DNA of 36,587 nt from Aquihabitans sp. (GTDB lineage: Bacteria; Actinomycetota; Acidimicrobiia; Acidimicrobiales; Iamiaceae): positions 1 through 36,587 of the forward strand of contig JANXNS010000185.1 of the NCBI GenBank assembly GCA_025353965.1. The letters are read 5' to 3'. Every line of letters starts with the position of its first letter. Positions within the stretch are counted from its first letter, which is position 1. The translations under genes were made by a program, and so were the position numbers. Shown here in pieces: positions 1 to 9,483 of this stretch. The notes under the pieces were generated by a model. That model had not been told where the DNA came from, searched no databases, and was given only the letters and a program-made list of their open reading frames with translations.

Positions 1-471
1 CTCGCCCTGGCGCTCGTGGACGAAGACCTCGGGCCGGAGGTTGCTCACAACGTGGCGGGGTGGCTGGTGGTGTTTGCCCGCCGACCAGGCGGCCAGGCGC
101 AGTTCAGCGTGCAACTCCAAGCCCAAGCAGCCCGCACACCAGCCATTGCCGCCATCCAACGCTGGCTGCCAGACCACCTGGCCGACGACCTGACCGTCGA
201 ACGCCTGGCCGCCCGGGCAGGGATGAGCGATCGGAGCTTCGCCCGGTCCTTCAAAGCCGAGACGGGAACGACCCCCGCAGCCCATGTTGAGGCGCTGCGC
301 ATCGAGGCCTCCCGACGCCTGCTGGAGACCACTGATCACACCGTGGCCGCCGTGGCCCGGGCCGTGGGGCTACGCCACGCCGAGACGTTCCACCGGGCGT
401 TCACCCGCCGCATCGGCACGACGCCCGCCCGTTACCGCCAGCACTTCGCCCACCAATCCGTCAACGCGTGA
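1..471 (+). CDS. GlxA/AraC-family transcriptional regulator, C-terminal part (5' truncated by window edge)
   Basis: Frame is open from base 1 (LALALVDEDLGPEVAHNVAGWLVVFARRPGGQ...), with a C-terminal double HTH (LTVERLAARAGMSDRSFARSFKAETGTTPAAHVEALRIEASRRLLE...GLRHAETFHRAFTRRIGTTPARYRQHF). Confidence 0.9.
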   Translation, partial: LALALVDEDLGPEVAHNVAGWLVVFARRPGGQAQFSVQLQAQAARTPAIAAIQRWLPDHLADDLTVERLAARAGMSDRSFARSFKAETGTTPAAHVEALRIEASRRLLETTDHTVAAVARAVGLRHAETFHRAFTRRIGTTPARYRQHFAHQSVNA

Positions 472-490
472 CCAAACCCAGGGAGCTTCC

Positions 491-1144
491 ATGCAGATAG
501 CCATCGGCCTCTACCCCGGCCTCACCCTTCTCGATGCCATCGGCCCGTACCAAGTGCTCAGCCAGGTCCCCGGCAACGAACTCATCGTGTGTGCCGAACG
601 GACCGGACGTCTCACCGATGACAACGGCCTCATCCATTTCGATATCGAGCACACGTTTGCCGATGCCCCCCGACCGGACCTGCTCCTCGTTCCCGGCGGA
701 TTCATCTCCCGCAAGCTGGCCCGCGATCGTGACCCGATTGTGGACTGGATCGCGGAGGCCCACCCGCACACGACCTACACCACATCGGTCTGCACGGGTT
801 CCCTCCTACTCGGAGCCGCTGGCCTGCTCGAGGGTCTCGACGCAACCACGCACTGGTCCGCCTACGACGAACTGGCCACCTACGGCGCCCGACCCACCGA
901 GAAGCGAGTGGTTCAGCAGGGCAGGATTTGGACCGCGGCAGGGGTATCGGCCGGGATCGACCTCGCCCTCACGCTGCTGGCCGAAATCTACGGCCCAGAA
1001 ATGTCCCAGGCTGTCCAGCTCGGCATCGAGTACGACCCCCAACCCCCTTTCGATGCCGGTTCACCCTCCAAGGCCCCAGCCGACGTACTGGAACTGGTGC
1101 GAGCGGTGTCAGCCGAAAAGGAAGCCGCCATCCTCGGCCAGTGA
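491..1144 (+). CDS. DJ-1/PfpI family protein (isonitrile hydratase-like)
   Basis: MQIAIGLYPGLTLLDAIGPYQVL..., nucleophile-elbow Cys in TSVCTGSLLLGAAGLLEG, then TTHWSAYDEL; ATG at 491 just downstream of the AraC-type gene. Confidence 0.88.
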   Translation: MQIAIGLYPGLTLLDAIGPYQVLSQVPGNELIVCAERTGRLTDDNGLIHFDIEHTFADAPRPDLLLVPGGFISRKLARDRDPIVDWIAEAHPHTTYTTSVCTGSLLLGAAGLLEGLDATTHWSAYDELATYGARPTEKRVVQQGRIWTAAGVSAGIDLALTLLAEIYGPEMSQAVQLGIEYDPQPPFDAGSPSKAPADVLELVRAVSAEKEAAILGQ

Positions 1145-2230
1145 CCGTTTCAGGCCGGGCGCGAGGGTGAGGTCGACTACCTGCCACGACGGGTCCACCG
1201 CCGATAGGGCGGCGGCCAGGCCTGCGGCGGCGACAGGATCGGCGGCCACGACCGTGAGCGATCCCCCGTCGCCGCCGGCGCCGTTGACCTTCCACCCGCT
1301 TGCGCCGTGCTGACGGGCGACCTCGATGGCTGCAGCATGGGCCTGGCCCACCAAGGACCGATGGAGCGAACGCTGGCCCTCGGTGCAGGCGGTGAGCACC
1401 TTGGCCCAGGTATCGATGTCCCCGGCCCGAAGCGCGGCGGCGGCGTCGGCGGCCAGGGCCGAGAGGTGGCCGAGGGCGGAGCGCGCCTGATCGTGTACCG
1501 GGCCACCGCAGCCGACCATGGCGTCGATGACCGAGGCATGGACGGCGGACGAGTCATGCGGGCCGAACACCACGGTCACCAAGCGCTCCCCTAGTTCCGC
1601 CTCCACCTCAGAGGACAGCTCGACTGGCTGATGACGCACGTCCGGGTAGGGACCGATCGCCAGCAGTGCCGCCCCACCCATGGCCGCCGACCATTGGTCC
1701 TGGACGCCAGACTCGCGGCCGGCCCGGGACGTTTCCACGGCGTGAGCCGCCACCGCCACCTCGGCGGCCGGACGGGCGCGATCGAACAGGCCGTCCAACG
1801 CGCCCAACAGCGCAACCACCACCGCACCGGACGTGCCCAGTGAAGCCCCGGCCGGAACCGCGGAGGAGATAACCACTTCGACCGACAAACCAGCGGGGAG
1901 CTCGACCGTCTCCAGCACGGATGCCGCCGCGTGTTCGAGCAGGGGTTGACGGTTCGCTACGGGCCAGCGCCAACCCCGATCGGCCGACGGACCCGAGCGA
2001 TAGTCCTCCTGGAGCGCAGGCGAAATGATCCGCAGCGGCAGGCCTTCGGTACCACCCGGCACCGAAACCAACGAGGCCTCTACCACCACCCCGGGCCCCA
2101 CGGCCAGGTTGCAAACCTGGCCAGGAGACCCAAACCAGGTATCGGTCCACCCGCCCACATCGGCCATGCGGACCGGGGCGGTGGCCACCGATCGGCGCAC
2201 CAGACTAGTTCCGAGGGGCCCAGGCGCCAT
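1109..2230 (-). CDS. GHMP-family sugar kinase-like protein
   Basis: N-term APVRMADVGGWTDTWF..., central glycine-rich ATP loop VPAGASLGTSGAVVVALLGAL, C-term GASGWKVNGAGGDGGSLTVV typical of GHMP kinases. Substrate not assignable. Confidence 0.82.
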   Translation of the reverse strand: MAPGPLGTSLVRRSVATAPVRMADVGGWTDTWFGSPGQVCNLAVGPGVVVEASLVSVPGGTEGLPLRIISPALQEDYRSGPSADRGWRWPVANRQPLLEHAAASVLETVELPAGLSVEVVISSAVPAGASLGTSGAVVVALLGALDGLFDRARPAAEVAVAAHAVETSRAGRESGVQDQWSAAMGGAALLAIGPYPDVRHQPVELSSEVEAELGERLVTVVFGPHDSSAVHASVIDAMVGCGGPVHDQARSALGHLSALAADAAAALRAGDIDTWAKVLTACTEGQRSLHRSLVGQAHAAAIEVARQHGASGWKVNGAGGDGGSLTVVAADPVAAAGLAAALSAVDPSWQVVDLTLAPGLKRSLAEDGGFLFG

Positions 2231-2267
2231 GGGGCGAGCCTGCCAGACCGGGCGGGTCCAGGAGCCA

Positions 2268-2765
2268 CTACAAGTCCCGAATCATCTCCACCTGACGAAT
2301 GCGTGGATCAGGCTCGAAGGCCATATCGGCCCCGGTAGGCGTGAAACCTTCGGCCTCGTAGAACCGTCGGGCGAACTCGTTGCGTTCGACTACCCAGAGC
2401 CGCAGGCGGCCGTGGCCCTTGTCTGTCGCCCAGGTGGCCACCGCGTTGAGCAAAGCGGTGGCCACACCGACATCTCGATGCCCAGGCGCAGACCAGAGTC
2501 CAACCAGGTTCGCCACGCCGCCCCGGCTGGCGTAGGCGCCGATCATGCCGATCGGCAGCGCGACCCCGTCGGACTCGGCAAAGAACGTGGCCTGGAGAGA
2601 CCCGGACGCGTTGGCCGAGGCGGAATCTGACCAATGGCCATCCCCGTGGGACTCAGCCCGAGCCAGCGTGGTGGTGGAATCACCCGGCGCATCGGCCAGC
2701 GTGGCCAGCCGCATGGACCGAAGCGTTGGGCCTTCATCAGCCGTCAGCCGCCTCACAGAGAACAT
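2268..2765 (-). CDS. GNAT family N-acetyltransferase
   Basis: MFSVRRLTADEGPTLRSMRLATLADAP...GLWSAPGHRDVGVATALLNAVATWATDKGHGRLRLWVVERNEFARRFYEAEGFTPTG: acetyl-CoA loop and NxxAxxFYexxGF. Confidence 0.9.
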   Translation of the reverse strand: MFSVRRLTADEGPTLRSMRLATLADAPGDSTTTLARAESHGDGHWSDSASANASGSLQATFFAESDGVALPIGMIGAYASRGGVANLVGLWSAPGHRDVGVATALLNAVATWATDKGHGRLRLWVVERNEFARRFYEAEGFTPTGADMAFEPDPRIRQVEMIRDL

Positions 2766-2800
2766 CGGTTCACGCTACCGCGGCTCGACGCAGGTGCTGG

Positions 2801-3034
2801 TCAGGCTGTACGGCGGCGCTGGCGAATGATGCGGCGGCGTTCACGTTCGGTGTACCCGCCCCAGATGCCGTCCTTCTCACGGCGAGTCAGTGCGTACTCA
2901 AGACAGGCGCTCTGGACCGGGCAGCCTGCGCACACGGATTTGGCGGCTTCAGCCGCTTCATCGGTCTCTGGGTAGAAGTGCTGGGGATCGAGGCCGTGGC
3001 AGGCGGCTTTTTTGCGCCAAGACATGGAGCTCAT
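2801..3034 (-). CDS. WhiB-family Fe-S transcriptional regulator
   Basis: MSSMSWRKKAACHGLDPQHFYP...KSVCAGCPVQSACLEYALTRREKDGIWGGYTERERRRIIRQRRRTA: four Cys (C...CxxCxxxxxC) and GIWGG. Start taken at the internal ATG at 3034 rather than the longer ORF start. Confidence 0.93.
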   Translation of the reverse strand: MSSMSWRKKAACHGLDPQHFYPETDEAAEAAKSVCAGCPVQSACLEYALTRREKDGIWGGYTERERRRIIRQRRRTA

Positions 3035-3223
3035 TGGGGGAGGTTCACTCCTAGACAGACGGTCGAATGACGACGGGTGCCTCAGATGGCCCCGCCTGGT
3101 GGGTCGGGCGCTGGCCGGCTCGGGGATTCGCCCCGCCCGGGGGCGCACGAAGCAACGAGTATGGTCGCCCGCCACCCCAGATGTCCACACCGTCATTTGC
3201 CTGACCGGGACCTGTCTTGGATC

Positions 3224-3820
3224 TCAACCGACCAGATCGGCGACCAGTTCGGCGATGTTGTCGCTGGTCAGAGGGGTCTCGAATACGAACTCGGGATGGT
3301 CCACCACCAGCGCTGAAGGACGGCCTTTGAGCAGCGCAATTTGGTTGGGAGAAAACGAGAAGTGGATGTAGTGGACGGCCGCAGTGATCTCGTCTCGCGT
3401 GAGTTGTTTCTCGTGATCGGCGTCCACCGTGGCGCGAACCCAATCCGCGTCGGGACCGTCGCCGAGCCGGATGACGACGTGCCGTTCGATCCCCACCAGC
3501 TTCGGTAACCACTCCCGCATTTCGTCGTCGACAGTGAGCTCGATGAAGAGGGTTGCCGCGAGATTCCCCGGCTCGGGGATGAGCGGGTTGTAGATGTCCA
3601 ACTCGGTCTGGATGCCTTCGTCGGTGAAGATCTTTTCGGCCCGGGCCATCTCCTGGATCTGGAACCGAATGGTCTCTCGGTTTTCGAACAGGACCGTGAC
3701 TACAGGGCCGACGGAGATCCGTCGCCGCTTCTTGAGCGCAATCACCTCGGTGCGGAACTGGGCCCGCGATCGTTCGTATTCACGGAGATCGGCGATGTCA
3801 TCGATGCCGAGCTTGGTCAT
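3224..3820 (-). CDS. DUF3501 family protein
   Basis: MTKLGIDDIADLREYERSRAQFRTEVIALKKRRRISVGPVVTVLFENRETIRFQIQEMARAEKI..., sequence style and neighbourhood match DUF3501 proteins found with rubrerythrin and CCG oxidoreductase. Confidence 0.85.
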   Translation of the reverse strand: MTKLGIDDIADLREYERSRAQFRTEVIALKKRRRISVGPVVTVLFENRETIRFQIQEMARAEKIFTDEGIQTELDIYNPLIPEPGNLAATLFIELTVDDEMREWLPKLVGIERHVVIRLGDGPDADWVRATVDADHEKQLTRDEITAAVHYIHFSFSPNQIALLKGRPSALVVDHPEFVFETPLTSDNIAELVADLVG

Positions 3821-3844
3821 GAGTCTTTCTCCTCTGTGCGTAGA

Positions 3845-5176
3845 TCAGTCGGCGTCGGCGGGGATCCCGTAGGCCCGGGCCATGACCGAAAGCGGGTGCT
3901 GTGGGGTCTTGCCGGTCTCCAGCAGGATCCCGCCGTTGGCGAGGGAGCAATCCCCGGCCACGGTGTCGGCGTCGGCCTTCACGATGGCTTTGGTCATTTT
4001 CTTGGCAACCCCGCGGGCCATCTCGAAATTGTCGGATCGGAGGCCCCAGGTGCCGTCGATCCCTGAACACTCCGCCACCAGGGTGATCTTGGCGCCGGTG
4101 AGCTTCAGGAGGTCTCGACTTTTGAGGCCGATGCTCTGGGCCCGCAGGTGACAGGGGGCGTGGTACACGATCGAGACCGGTACCTCGCCGCCGAACTCCG
4201 TGTCGAGCGAGGTGCCGTCTGCCTTGTGGACCTGCACCAGGTGCTCGGCGGCATCCTGAGTGTGGTCGGCCACGAGACGGGCATCGTCGGTAGCCAGGTA
4301 GGCGACGTAGTCCTTCTTGAGCACGAACCCGCAGGTTGGTTCCGGGACCACGATGGTGAGGTCCTCTCCCCGCGCTTCGGCGTCCCGGATGGCTCCGGCC
4401 AGCACGGCCACGTTGGCCGCAGCGTCCTTGCGGAACTGCTTCAGGTTGCCTTGGTGAAGCGCGGGTGCGCCACAGCATTTGGTGCCGGCGGGCACCGAGC
4501 ATTCGATCCCGTTGTGTTCGTACACGCCCACGAGATCTCGCCCGACCTGGGTGTCGGTGTATTCCACCAGGCAGGTGGGAAACAGGGCCACCTTGCCTTG
4601 ACCGGAACCACGGAGTTTGGGGGTGTGTTTCTTGAACCAGGTGGAAAATCGGGTCTTGGCGTAGGGAGGGAGGATTCTTTCCTCGTGGATGCCAGCCGTC
4701 TTGGCAATGGCCTTGCGCAGCGGAGAACCTGGTGTGCCCAGAACCTTGTTGGCCAGCGGCGCGGTGACGCCGCTGCTGAGCTTGCCTAGGAAGTCCGTCT
4801 TGGACAGTGCCCTGTCGGTTAGGACGGTCTTGGCGGATTTCTGACCGTCGTCCTGCTGGAAGGCCTTGGCCCGCAACATGAGACGGGGAAAGTCGAGCGC
4901 CCATTCGTGCTTGCCCGGCGTATAGGGGCAGTTGACTTCACCGCAGAGCTTGCAATTGAAGCATTCGTCGACCACTTGGAACGCCTGGGCGTCGGTGATC
5001 TTGGCGGCGTCTTGATCGTCGTGCTGGTCGATCGCGTCGAACAACGTGGGGAACGACGGGCAGAACTTGAAGCACAACCGACACCCGTGACAGAGATCGA
5101 ACACCCGGTCCATCTCCTGGCGGAGATCCAAGCCATCGAGGTACTTGGGATGGAACGGGTCATAGGTTGTGGTCAC
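3845..5176 (-). CDS. CCG-domain / heterodisulfide-reductase- or GlpC-like Fe-S oxidoreductase
   Basis: Two 4Fe-4S clusters (CHGCRLCFKFCP, CFNCKLCGEVNCP), CCG motifs (CCGAPALHQGN; CSGIDG...GDCSLANGG). GTG at 5176 with upstream GGAG is favoured over the ORF-track start 5224. Confidence 0.88.
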   Translation of the reverse strand: MTTTYDPFHPKYLDGLDLRQEMDRVFDLCHGCRLCFKFCPSFPTLFDAIDQHDDQDAAKITDAQAFQVVDECFNCKLCGEVNCPYTPGKHEWALDFPRLMLRAKAFQQDDGQKSAKTVLTDRALSKTDFLGKLSSGVTAPLANKVLGTPGSPLRKAIAKTAGIHEERILPPYAKTRFSTWFKKHTPKLRGSGQGKVALFPTCLVEYTDTQVGRDLVGVYEHNGIECSVPAGTKCCGAPALHQGNLKQFRKDAAANVAVLAGAIRDAEARGEDLTIVVPEPTCGFVLKKDYVAYLATDDARLVADHTQDAAEHLVQVHKADGTSLDTEFGGEVPVSIVYHAPCHLRAQSIGLKSRDLLKLTGAKITLVAECSGIDGTWGLRSDNFEMARGVAKKMTKAIVKADADTVAGDCSLANGGILLETGKTPQHPLSVMARAYGIPADAD

Positions 5177-5275
5177 GGGGGAACTCCTGGATGACGGGGG
5201 CAGCCGTGAGCGAAGGGACCCCAACGGCCCCCCCGCTCACCAGCGCAAAGCGCTGGCCCGGTTCAGTGCGAACGA

Positions 5276-5695
5276 TCAGGAAACGTTCTCGAGGCCCTTG
5301 GCGAAGCGGCCAGCGTGACTTTTCTCGGCGCGGGCCAGGGTTTCCAGCCATTCAGCCACCTCGTCGAAGCCTTCTTCGCGAGCGGTCTTGGCAAAGCCGG
5401 GGTACATCTCTGTGTACTCATAGGTCTCGCCGGCGATGGCCGACTTGAGGTTGCTTTCGGTGGGGCCGACGGGCTCGCCAGTGGCCGGGTCGCCAACCTC
5501 GGCGAGAAAGTCGAAGTGGCCAAATGCGTGGCCGGTTTCACCTTCAGCGACGGAGCGGAAAAGGGCGGCGGTATCCGGGTAGCCCTCGATATCGGCCTTC
5601 TGTGCGAAGTACAGGTAGCGACGGTTTGCCTGACTTTCGCCGGCGAACGCTTCCTTCAGGTTTTCTTCGGTCTTGGAACCTTTGAGTTCAGCCAT
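5276..5695 (-). CDS. Rubrerythrin-type diiron protein lacking a rubredoxin domain
   Basis: [38 protein letters not shown]...[11 protein letters not shown]...[19 protein letters not shown]: two ExxH motifs, no C-terminal CxxC. ATG at 5695 with AAGGAGG upstream. Confidence 0.93.
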   Translation of the reverse strand: MAELKGSKTEENLKEAFAGESQANRRYLYFAQKADIEGYPDTAALFRSVAEGETGHAFGHFDFLAEVGDPATGEPVGPTESNLKSAIAGETYEYTEMYPGFAKTAREEGFDEVAEWLETLARAEKSHAGRFAKGLENVS

Positions 5696-5858
5696 GACGG
5701 AGTCAGGCCTCCTTGATGTTGATGGTTGGGGCCGCCAGATCTGGGTCAAACCTACCGTGACCAAGACCCCGCCAGCGGAATTCAGGTGTGGGTAGTCGCC
5801 ATCAGTGCCCGTAGGATCGGCGGATGTTTCGTCACCGCGATCAGCCCGAGACCAACCG

Positions 5859-7532
5859 ATGATCGGGCCGGGCTGGTTCGATCGTGAAGATGCCCTGAGG
5901 CGCCTTGCGGACGACCCGTTCGACGTGTTGGTGGTGGGCGCCGGGATCACCGGGGCAGGGGTCGCTCTCGACGCCGCATCGCGTGGCCTACGCACGGCGC
6001 TCGTCGAACGGGACGACTTTGCTTCCGGTACCTCCTCCAAATCTTCGAAGCTGGCCCACGGCGGGTTGCGCTACCTCCAGCAGGGCGAGATTCGCTTGGT
6101 CTACCAAGCCCTGCATGAGCGTCAGCGCCTACGCCACAACGCACCTCACCTCGTGAAGATGCTCCCGTTCCTGTTGCCTGTGCTCACCGGCCGCGGCAGC
6201 GTCATTCCCAAGAAGCTCTCCCGGGCCTTGGGCATCAGCATGTGGATGTACGACCTCACCGGTGGTGCCCGGATCGGCAAACTCCACGAGCGCATCAGCG
6301 CGGAGAAGACGCTGGAACATATGCCCACGCTGCCAGCGGAGAAGCTGGCCGCGTCGTACCTCTACTACGACGCCACCGTGGACGATGCCCGGCTCACCCT
6401 CACGGTGGCGCGTACGGCCGCCATCGAGTTCGGCGCTGTTGTCGCCAACGGCGCGTCCCTGGTTGGCATCGACAAAGACGACCAGGGTCAGGTGTGTGGG
6501 GCTCGAGTTCTGGCCGACGGCAAGGAGATCATTATTCGCTGTCGATCCGTGGTCAATGCCGCTGGCGTGTGGTCAGACTCCGTGCGCACCATCGACGAGG
6601 GCACGGACCCAGATTCCATTCGCCCGGCCAAGGGCGTCCATATCACGGTGCCTTGGAGCAAAATCCGCAACGACGTTGCGGTGGTGGTGCCGGTACCCAA
6701 GGACAAGCGGGCCGTGTTCGTGGTGCCGTGGGGCGATCTCACCTACATCGGCACGACCGATACCGACTACGACGGTCCGCTCGATGATCCCCAGGTCACC
6801 GAGGAAGATGTGCAGTACCTGCTGGACGCCCTGTCGTTCACGGGTATTACCCGTGAGGACGTGGTCGGCACATGGGCCGGATTGCGGCCCTTGGTCAAGA
6901 GCGGTGGGACCGCCAAGACCGCGGATCTCTCCCGCCGCCACAAGGTGAACCCCTCCCCCAGCGGCGTCGTCACCATCACCGGCGGCAAGCTCACCACCTA
7001 CCGCGAGATGGCGGCGGACACGGTCGACGCCATCGTCGAGCACCTGGGCAAGACGGCCGATGGCGTATCTCGCCGCTCCCAAACCAAGAAGCTCAAGCTG
7101 CGCGGCGCGGAGGGCTACGAAACCCTGGCGGGCGACGCAGATCCGATGATCGCCCACCTGGCAGACCGCTACGGCGGGGAGGCCGCCACCGTGCTGGCGC
7201 TGGCCGACGCCGATCCCACGTTGCGCGAGCCGCTCGTGGCGGGACTGCCGTACATCCGAGCCGAAGCCGTCTACGCCGTGCGCTACGAGATGGCCCGCTC
7301 CGTGGACGACATTCTCAGCCGCCGCACACGGGCGCGTCTGCTGGCCCGAGATGCCTCCGCCGCCGCCGCGCAGAGCGTGGCCATGCTCATCGCTCCCTTA
7401 CTGGGCCTCACCAACGAGGAAGCGGCCCAGCAAGCGGCCGACTACCGGGCGGCCGCTGAGCTGGAGCGCACCAGCGCCAACCTTCCGCTCTCCGCCCTGC
7501 CCGACGCCGCGCTCGAGGGCCTCCAAGGCTAG
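5859..7532 (+). CDS. glpD: Glycerol-3-phosphate dehydrogenase (FAD)
   Basis: FDVLVVGAGITGAGVALDAASRGLRTALVERDDFASGTSSKSSKLAHGGLRYLQQGEIRLVYQAL...LTYIGTTDTDYDG...ITGGKLTTYREMAADTVD; start at ATG 5859. Confidence 0.95.
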   Translation: MIGPGWFDREDALRRLADDPFDVLVVGAGITGAGVALDAASRGLRTALVERDDFASGTSSKSSKLAHGGLRYLQQGEIRLVYQALHERQRLRHNAPHLVKMLPFLLPVLTGRGSVIPKKLSRALGISMWMYDLTGGARIGKLHERISAEKTLEHMPTLPAEKLAASYLYYDATVDDARLTLTVARTAAIEFGAVVANGASLVGIDKDDQGQVCGARVLADGKEIIIRCRSVVNAAGVWSDSVRTIDEGTDPDSIRPAKGVHITVPWSKIRNDVAVVVPVPKDKRAVFVVPWGDLTYIGTTDTDYDGPLDDPQVTEEDVQYLLDALSFTGITREDVVGTWAGLRPLVKSGGTAKTADLSRRHKVNPSPSGVVTITGGKLTTYREMAADTVDAIVEHLGKTADGVSRRSQTKKLKLRGAEGYETLAGDADPMIAHLADRYGGEAATVLALADADPTLREPLVAGLPYIRAEAVYAVRYEMARSVDDILSRRTRARLLARDASAAAAQSVAMLIAPLLGLTNEEAAQQAADYRAAAELERTSANLPLSALPDAALEGLQG

Positions 7533-7579
7533 AGAACGGCTTCCCGCGGCGGCGAAGGGGCGCCTACCATGGGCAACCG

Positions 7580-9097
7580 ATGACCCCTGTCACGGCAACG
7601 CCCGGCGCACCCACCCCACCGATCGCCATTGCTGGCGACGCGGCGGCCGCCACCGGCCATCTGACCGCCCCCATCGTCTTGCTGGACGACGCCTTCTTGG
7701 CGGACCTCGGCGATGCGTGCGCTGACGTGCGGCTGGACCCGGGCGAACGAGCGGAGGCCAGCCGAGATTGGTGGCCACTAGCCATGATTTGGGCCACCGA
7801 TGGTGAGGTTGGTCAGGTGGCCGGGGCGATCGCTCGGCCCAGCAATGTGGACGAGGTGGCCAACGTGCTGCGCCTCTGCAATGAGGCACGCGTGCCGGTG
7901 ACGCCAGCGGCGGGCCGATCCAGCGTGGTGGGCGGGACCATTCCCGTTCATGGCGGCGTGATCCTCGACCTTTGTGGGTTGGTAGGTATCGGAGCGGTAG
8001 ACGTGACCTCGGGAATCGTCGAGGTTTGGGCGGGTACGTTCGGCGATCGCTTCGAGGACGAACTCCAGTCCACGCATGGCCTCACCGTTGGTCACTGGCC
8101 GCAATCCATGTCGTTGTCCACCGTGGGCGGGTGGCTGGCATGCCGCGGTGCGGGGCAACTTTCCAACCGGTACGGGAAGATCGAAGACATCGTGATCGGC
8201 CTGGAGGTTGTCCTGGCCGATGGCTCCGTGATTCGCACCGGTGGACAACCACGTCAGGCCGTCGGGCCAGATCTCACGCAGGTCTTTGTCGGGTCCGAGG
8301 GCACGCTCGGCGTGATCACCCGGGCGTGGCTGCGGGCCTGGCCGGTCCCCACCCACACCGGTCAATCAGCGTGGGGGTTCACCTCGTTCTCCGGGGCGTT
8401 GGCCGCCATGCGAGCAATCCTCCAGCGTGGCGCCCATCCCGCGGTGCTGCGGCTCTACGACGGGATCGAATCGCAAAGAAATTTCGGGGTTGAGCAATCC
8501 GTCAACGTGTTGCTGGCCTTCGACGAGGGCGACCAGACCATGGTGGATGCTGCCCTCGCGGTAGTGGAGAAGGAGTGTGCGCCGGCCACCCGGCTGGACG
8601 ACGCTCTGGTGGACACCTGGTTTGGGCACCGCAACAACGTCGAGGCCCTGGAGTCGCTGATTTCCAAGGGTTTCGTGGTCGACACCATGGAGATCTCCGC
8701 GCCGTGGTCCGCCCTGGACGCCATCTACGAATCCGCCTCCGCGGCCATCAGCGCGGTGCCCGGCACCATGGCGGTTTCCGCCCATCAGTCCCATTCGTAT
8801 CTGACCGGTGCCTGCTTGTATTTCACGTTCGCGGCCCGGGTGGAGCCGGCCGAGCGGGATGCGTATTACGTGGCCGCCTGGGATGCAGGTAGCCGGGCCG
8901 TCCTGGCTGGCGGTGGGTCCCTCAGTCACCACCACGGCGTCGGTCTTAACCGGGCCCGGTTCGTGGCCGAAGCGTTGGGCAATGGGCTGAATGTGTTTGC
9001 GGCGATCAAGGCCGCACTGGACCCTCATGGGATCTGCAACCCCGGCAAGCTCGGCTTGGCGGACCCATTCGGTCTGGTGCGTTGGCCCTCCCCGTGA
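7580..9097 (+). CDS. FAD-binding oxidase of the alkyldihydroxyacetonephosphate synthase (AGPS)-like family
   Basis: FAD_binding_4 region (RPSNVDEVANVLRLCNEARVPVTPAAGRSSVVGG), GSEGTLGVITRA, and AGPS-like C-terminal motifs EISAPW, SYLTGACLYFTF, GGSLSHHHGVG. Confidence 0.86.
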   Translation: MTPVTATPGAPTPPIAIAGDAAAATGHLTAPIVLLDDAFLADLGDACADVRLDPGERAEASRDWWPLAMIWATDGEVGQVAGAIARPSNVDEVANVLRLCNEARVPVTPAAGRSSVVGGTIPVHGGVILDLCGLVGIGAVDVTSGIVEVWAGTFGDRFEDELQSTHGLTVGHWPQSMSLSTVGGWLACRGAGQLSNRYGKIEDIVIGLEVVLADGSVIRTGGQPRQAVGPDLTQVFVGSEGTLGVITRAWLRAWPVPTHTGQSAWGFTSFSGALAAMRAILQRGAHPAVLRLYDGIESQRNFGVEQSVNVLLAFDEGDQTMVDAALAVVEKECAPATRLDDALVDTWFGHRNNVEALESLISKGFVVDTMEISAPWSALDAIYESASAAISAVPGTMAVSAHQSHSYLTGACLYFTFAARVEPAERDAYYVAAWDAGSRAVLAGGGSLSHHHGVGLNRARFVAEALGNGLNVFAAIKAALDPHGICNPGKLGLADPFGLVRWPSP

Positions 9098-9483
9098 AAC
9101 TTGATCGCATGGTGGTGGTACGCGGCGCAGCGGCCGGTGCCCTCCTCGCCGTAACGGCGGCCCTAGCCAACGTGGTCTTGGCCGACCAGGTCCCCAAGCC
9201 CCGCGCCCTGCTGAATCTGACCCTGCTGTTCCTGCTCTTGGGGTTCATCGTGTCCGGGATTTCGGCAGGGCTGGAGGCGACGCACCAGGCCACCCGCCAC
9301 GGCGCGGCCGCCGCATTGTCGGTGTTCGTCCCGGTAGAGATCATTGGCGTACTCGGCCGCCTTGACCGCGGCGAAGGTGTGTCGTTGTTTGCCATGTTGT
9401 TCATCGGTTTATTGGCCTCGTCGGCTGGAACCCTTGGTGCCCTCTTGGGTGCCCGTCGTAAGGCCCGGAGGTCTTCCCTGTGA
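9094..9483 (+). CDS. Small hydrophobic membrane protein, unknown function
   Basis: About four hydrophobic segments; GTG start at 9094 overlaps the upstream TGA (GTGA). Confidence 0.7.
   Translation: MKLDRMVVVRGAAAGALLAVTAALANVVLADQVPKPRALLNLTLLFLLLGFIVSGISAGLEATHQATRHGAAAALSVFVPVEIIGVLGRLDRGEGVSLFAMLFIGLLASSAGTLGALLGARRKARRSSL

Noticed and set aside
284-490. N-terminal extension in the ORF-track call 284-1144
   Set aside because: It overlaps the AraC-type gene; the DJ-1/PfpI fold begins at ATG 491.
3798-4904. 368-aa ORF on the same strand as, and inside, the Fe-S oxidoreductase gene
   Set aside because: Out-of-frame Arg/Gly/Pro-rich product typical of GC-rich alternative frames; the CCG/4Fe-4S frame is unambiguous.
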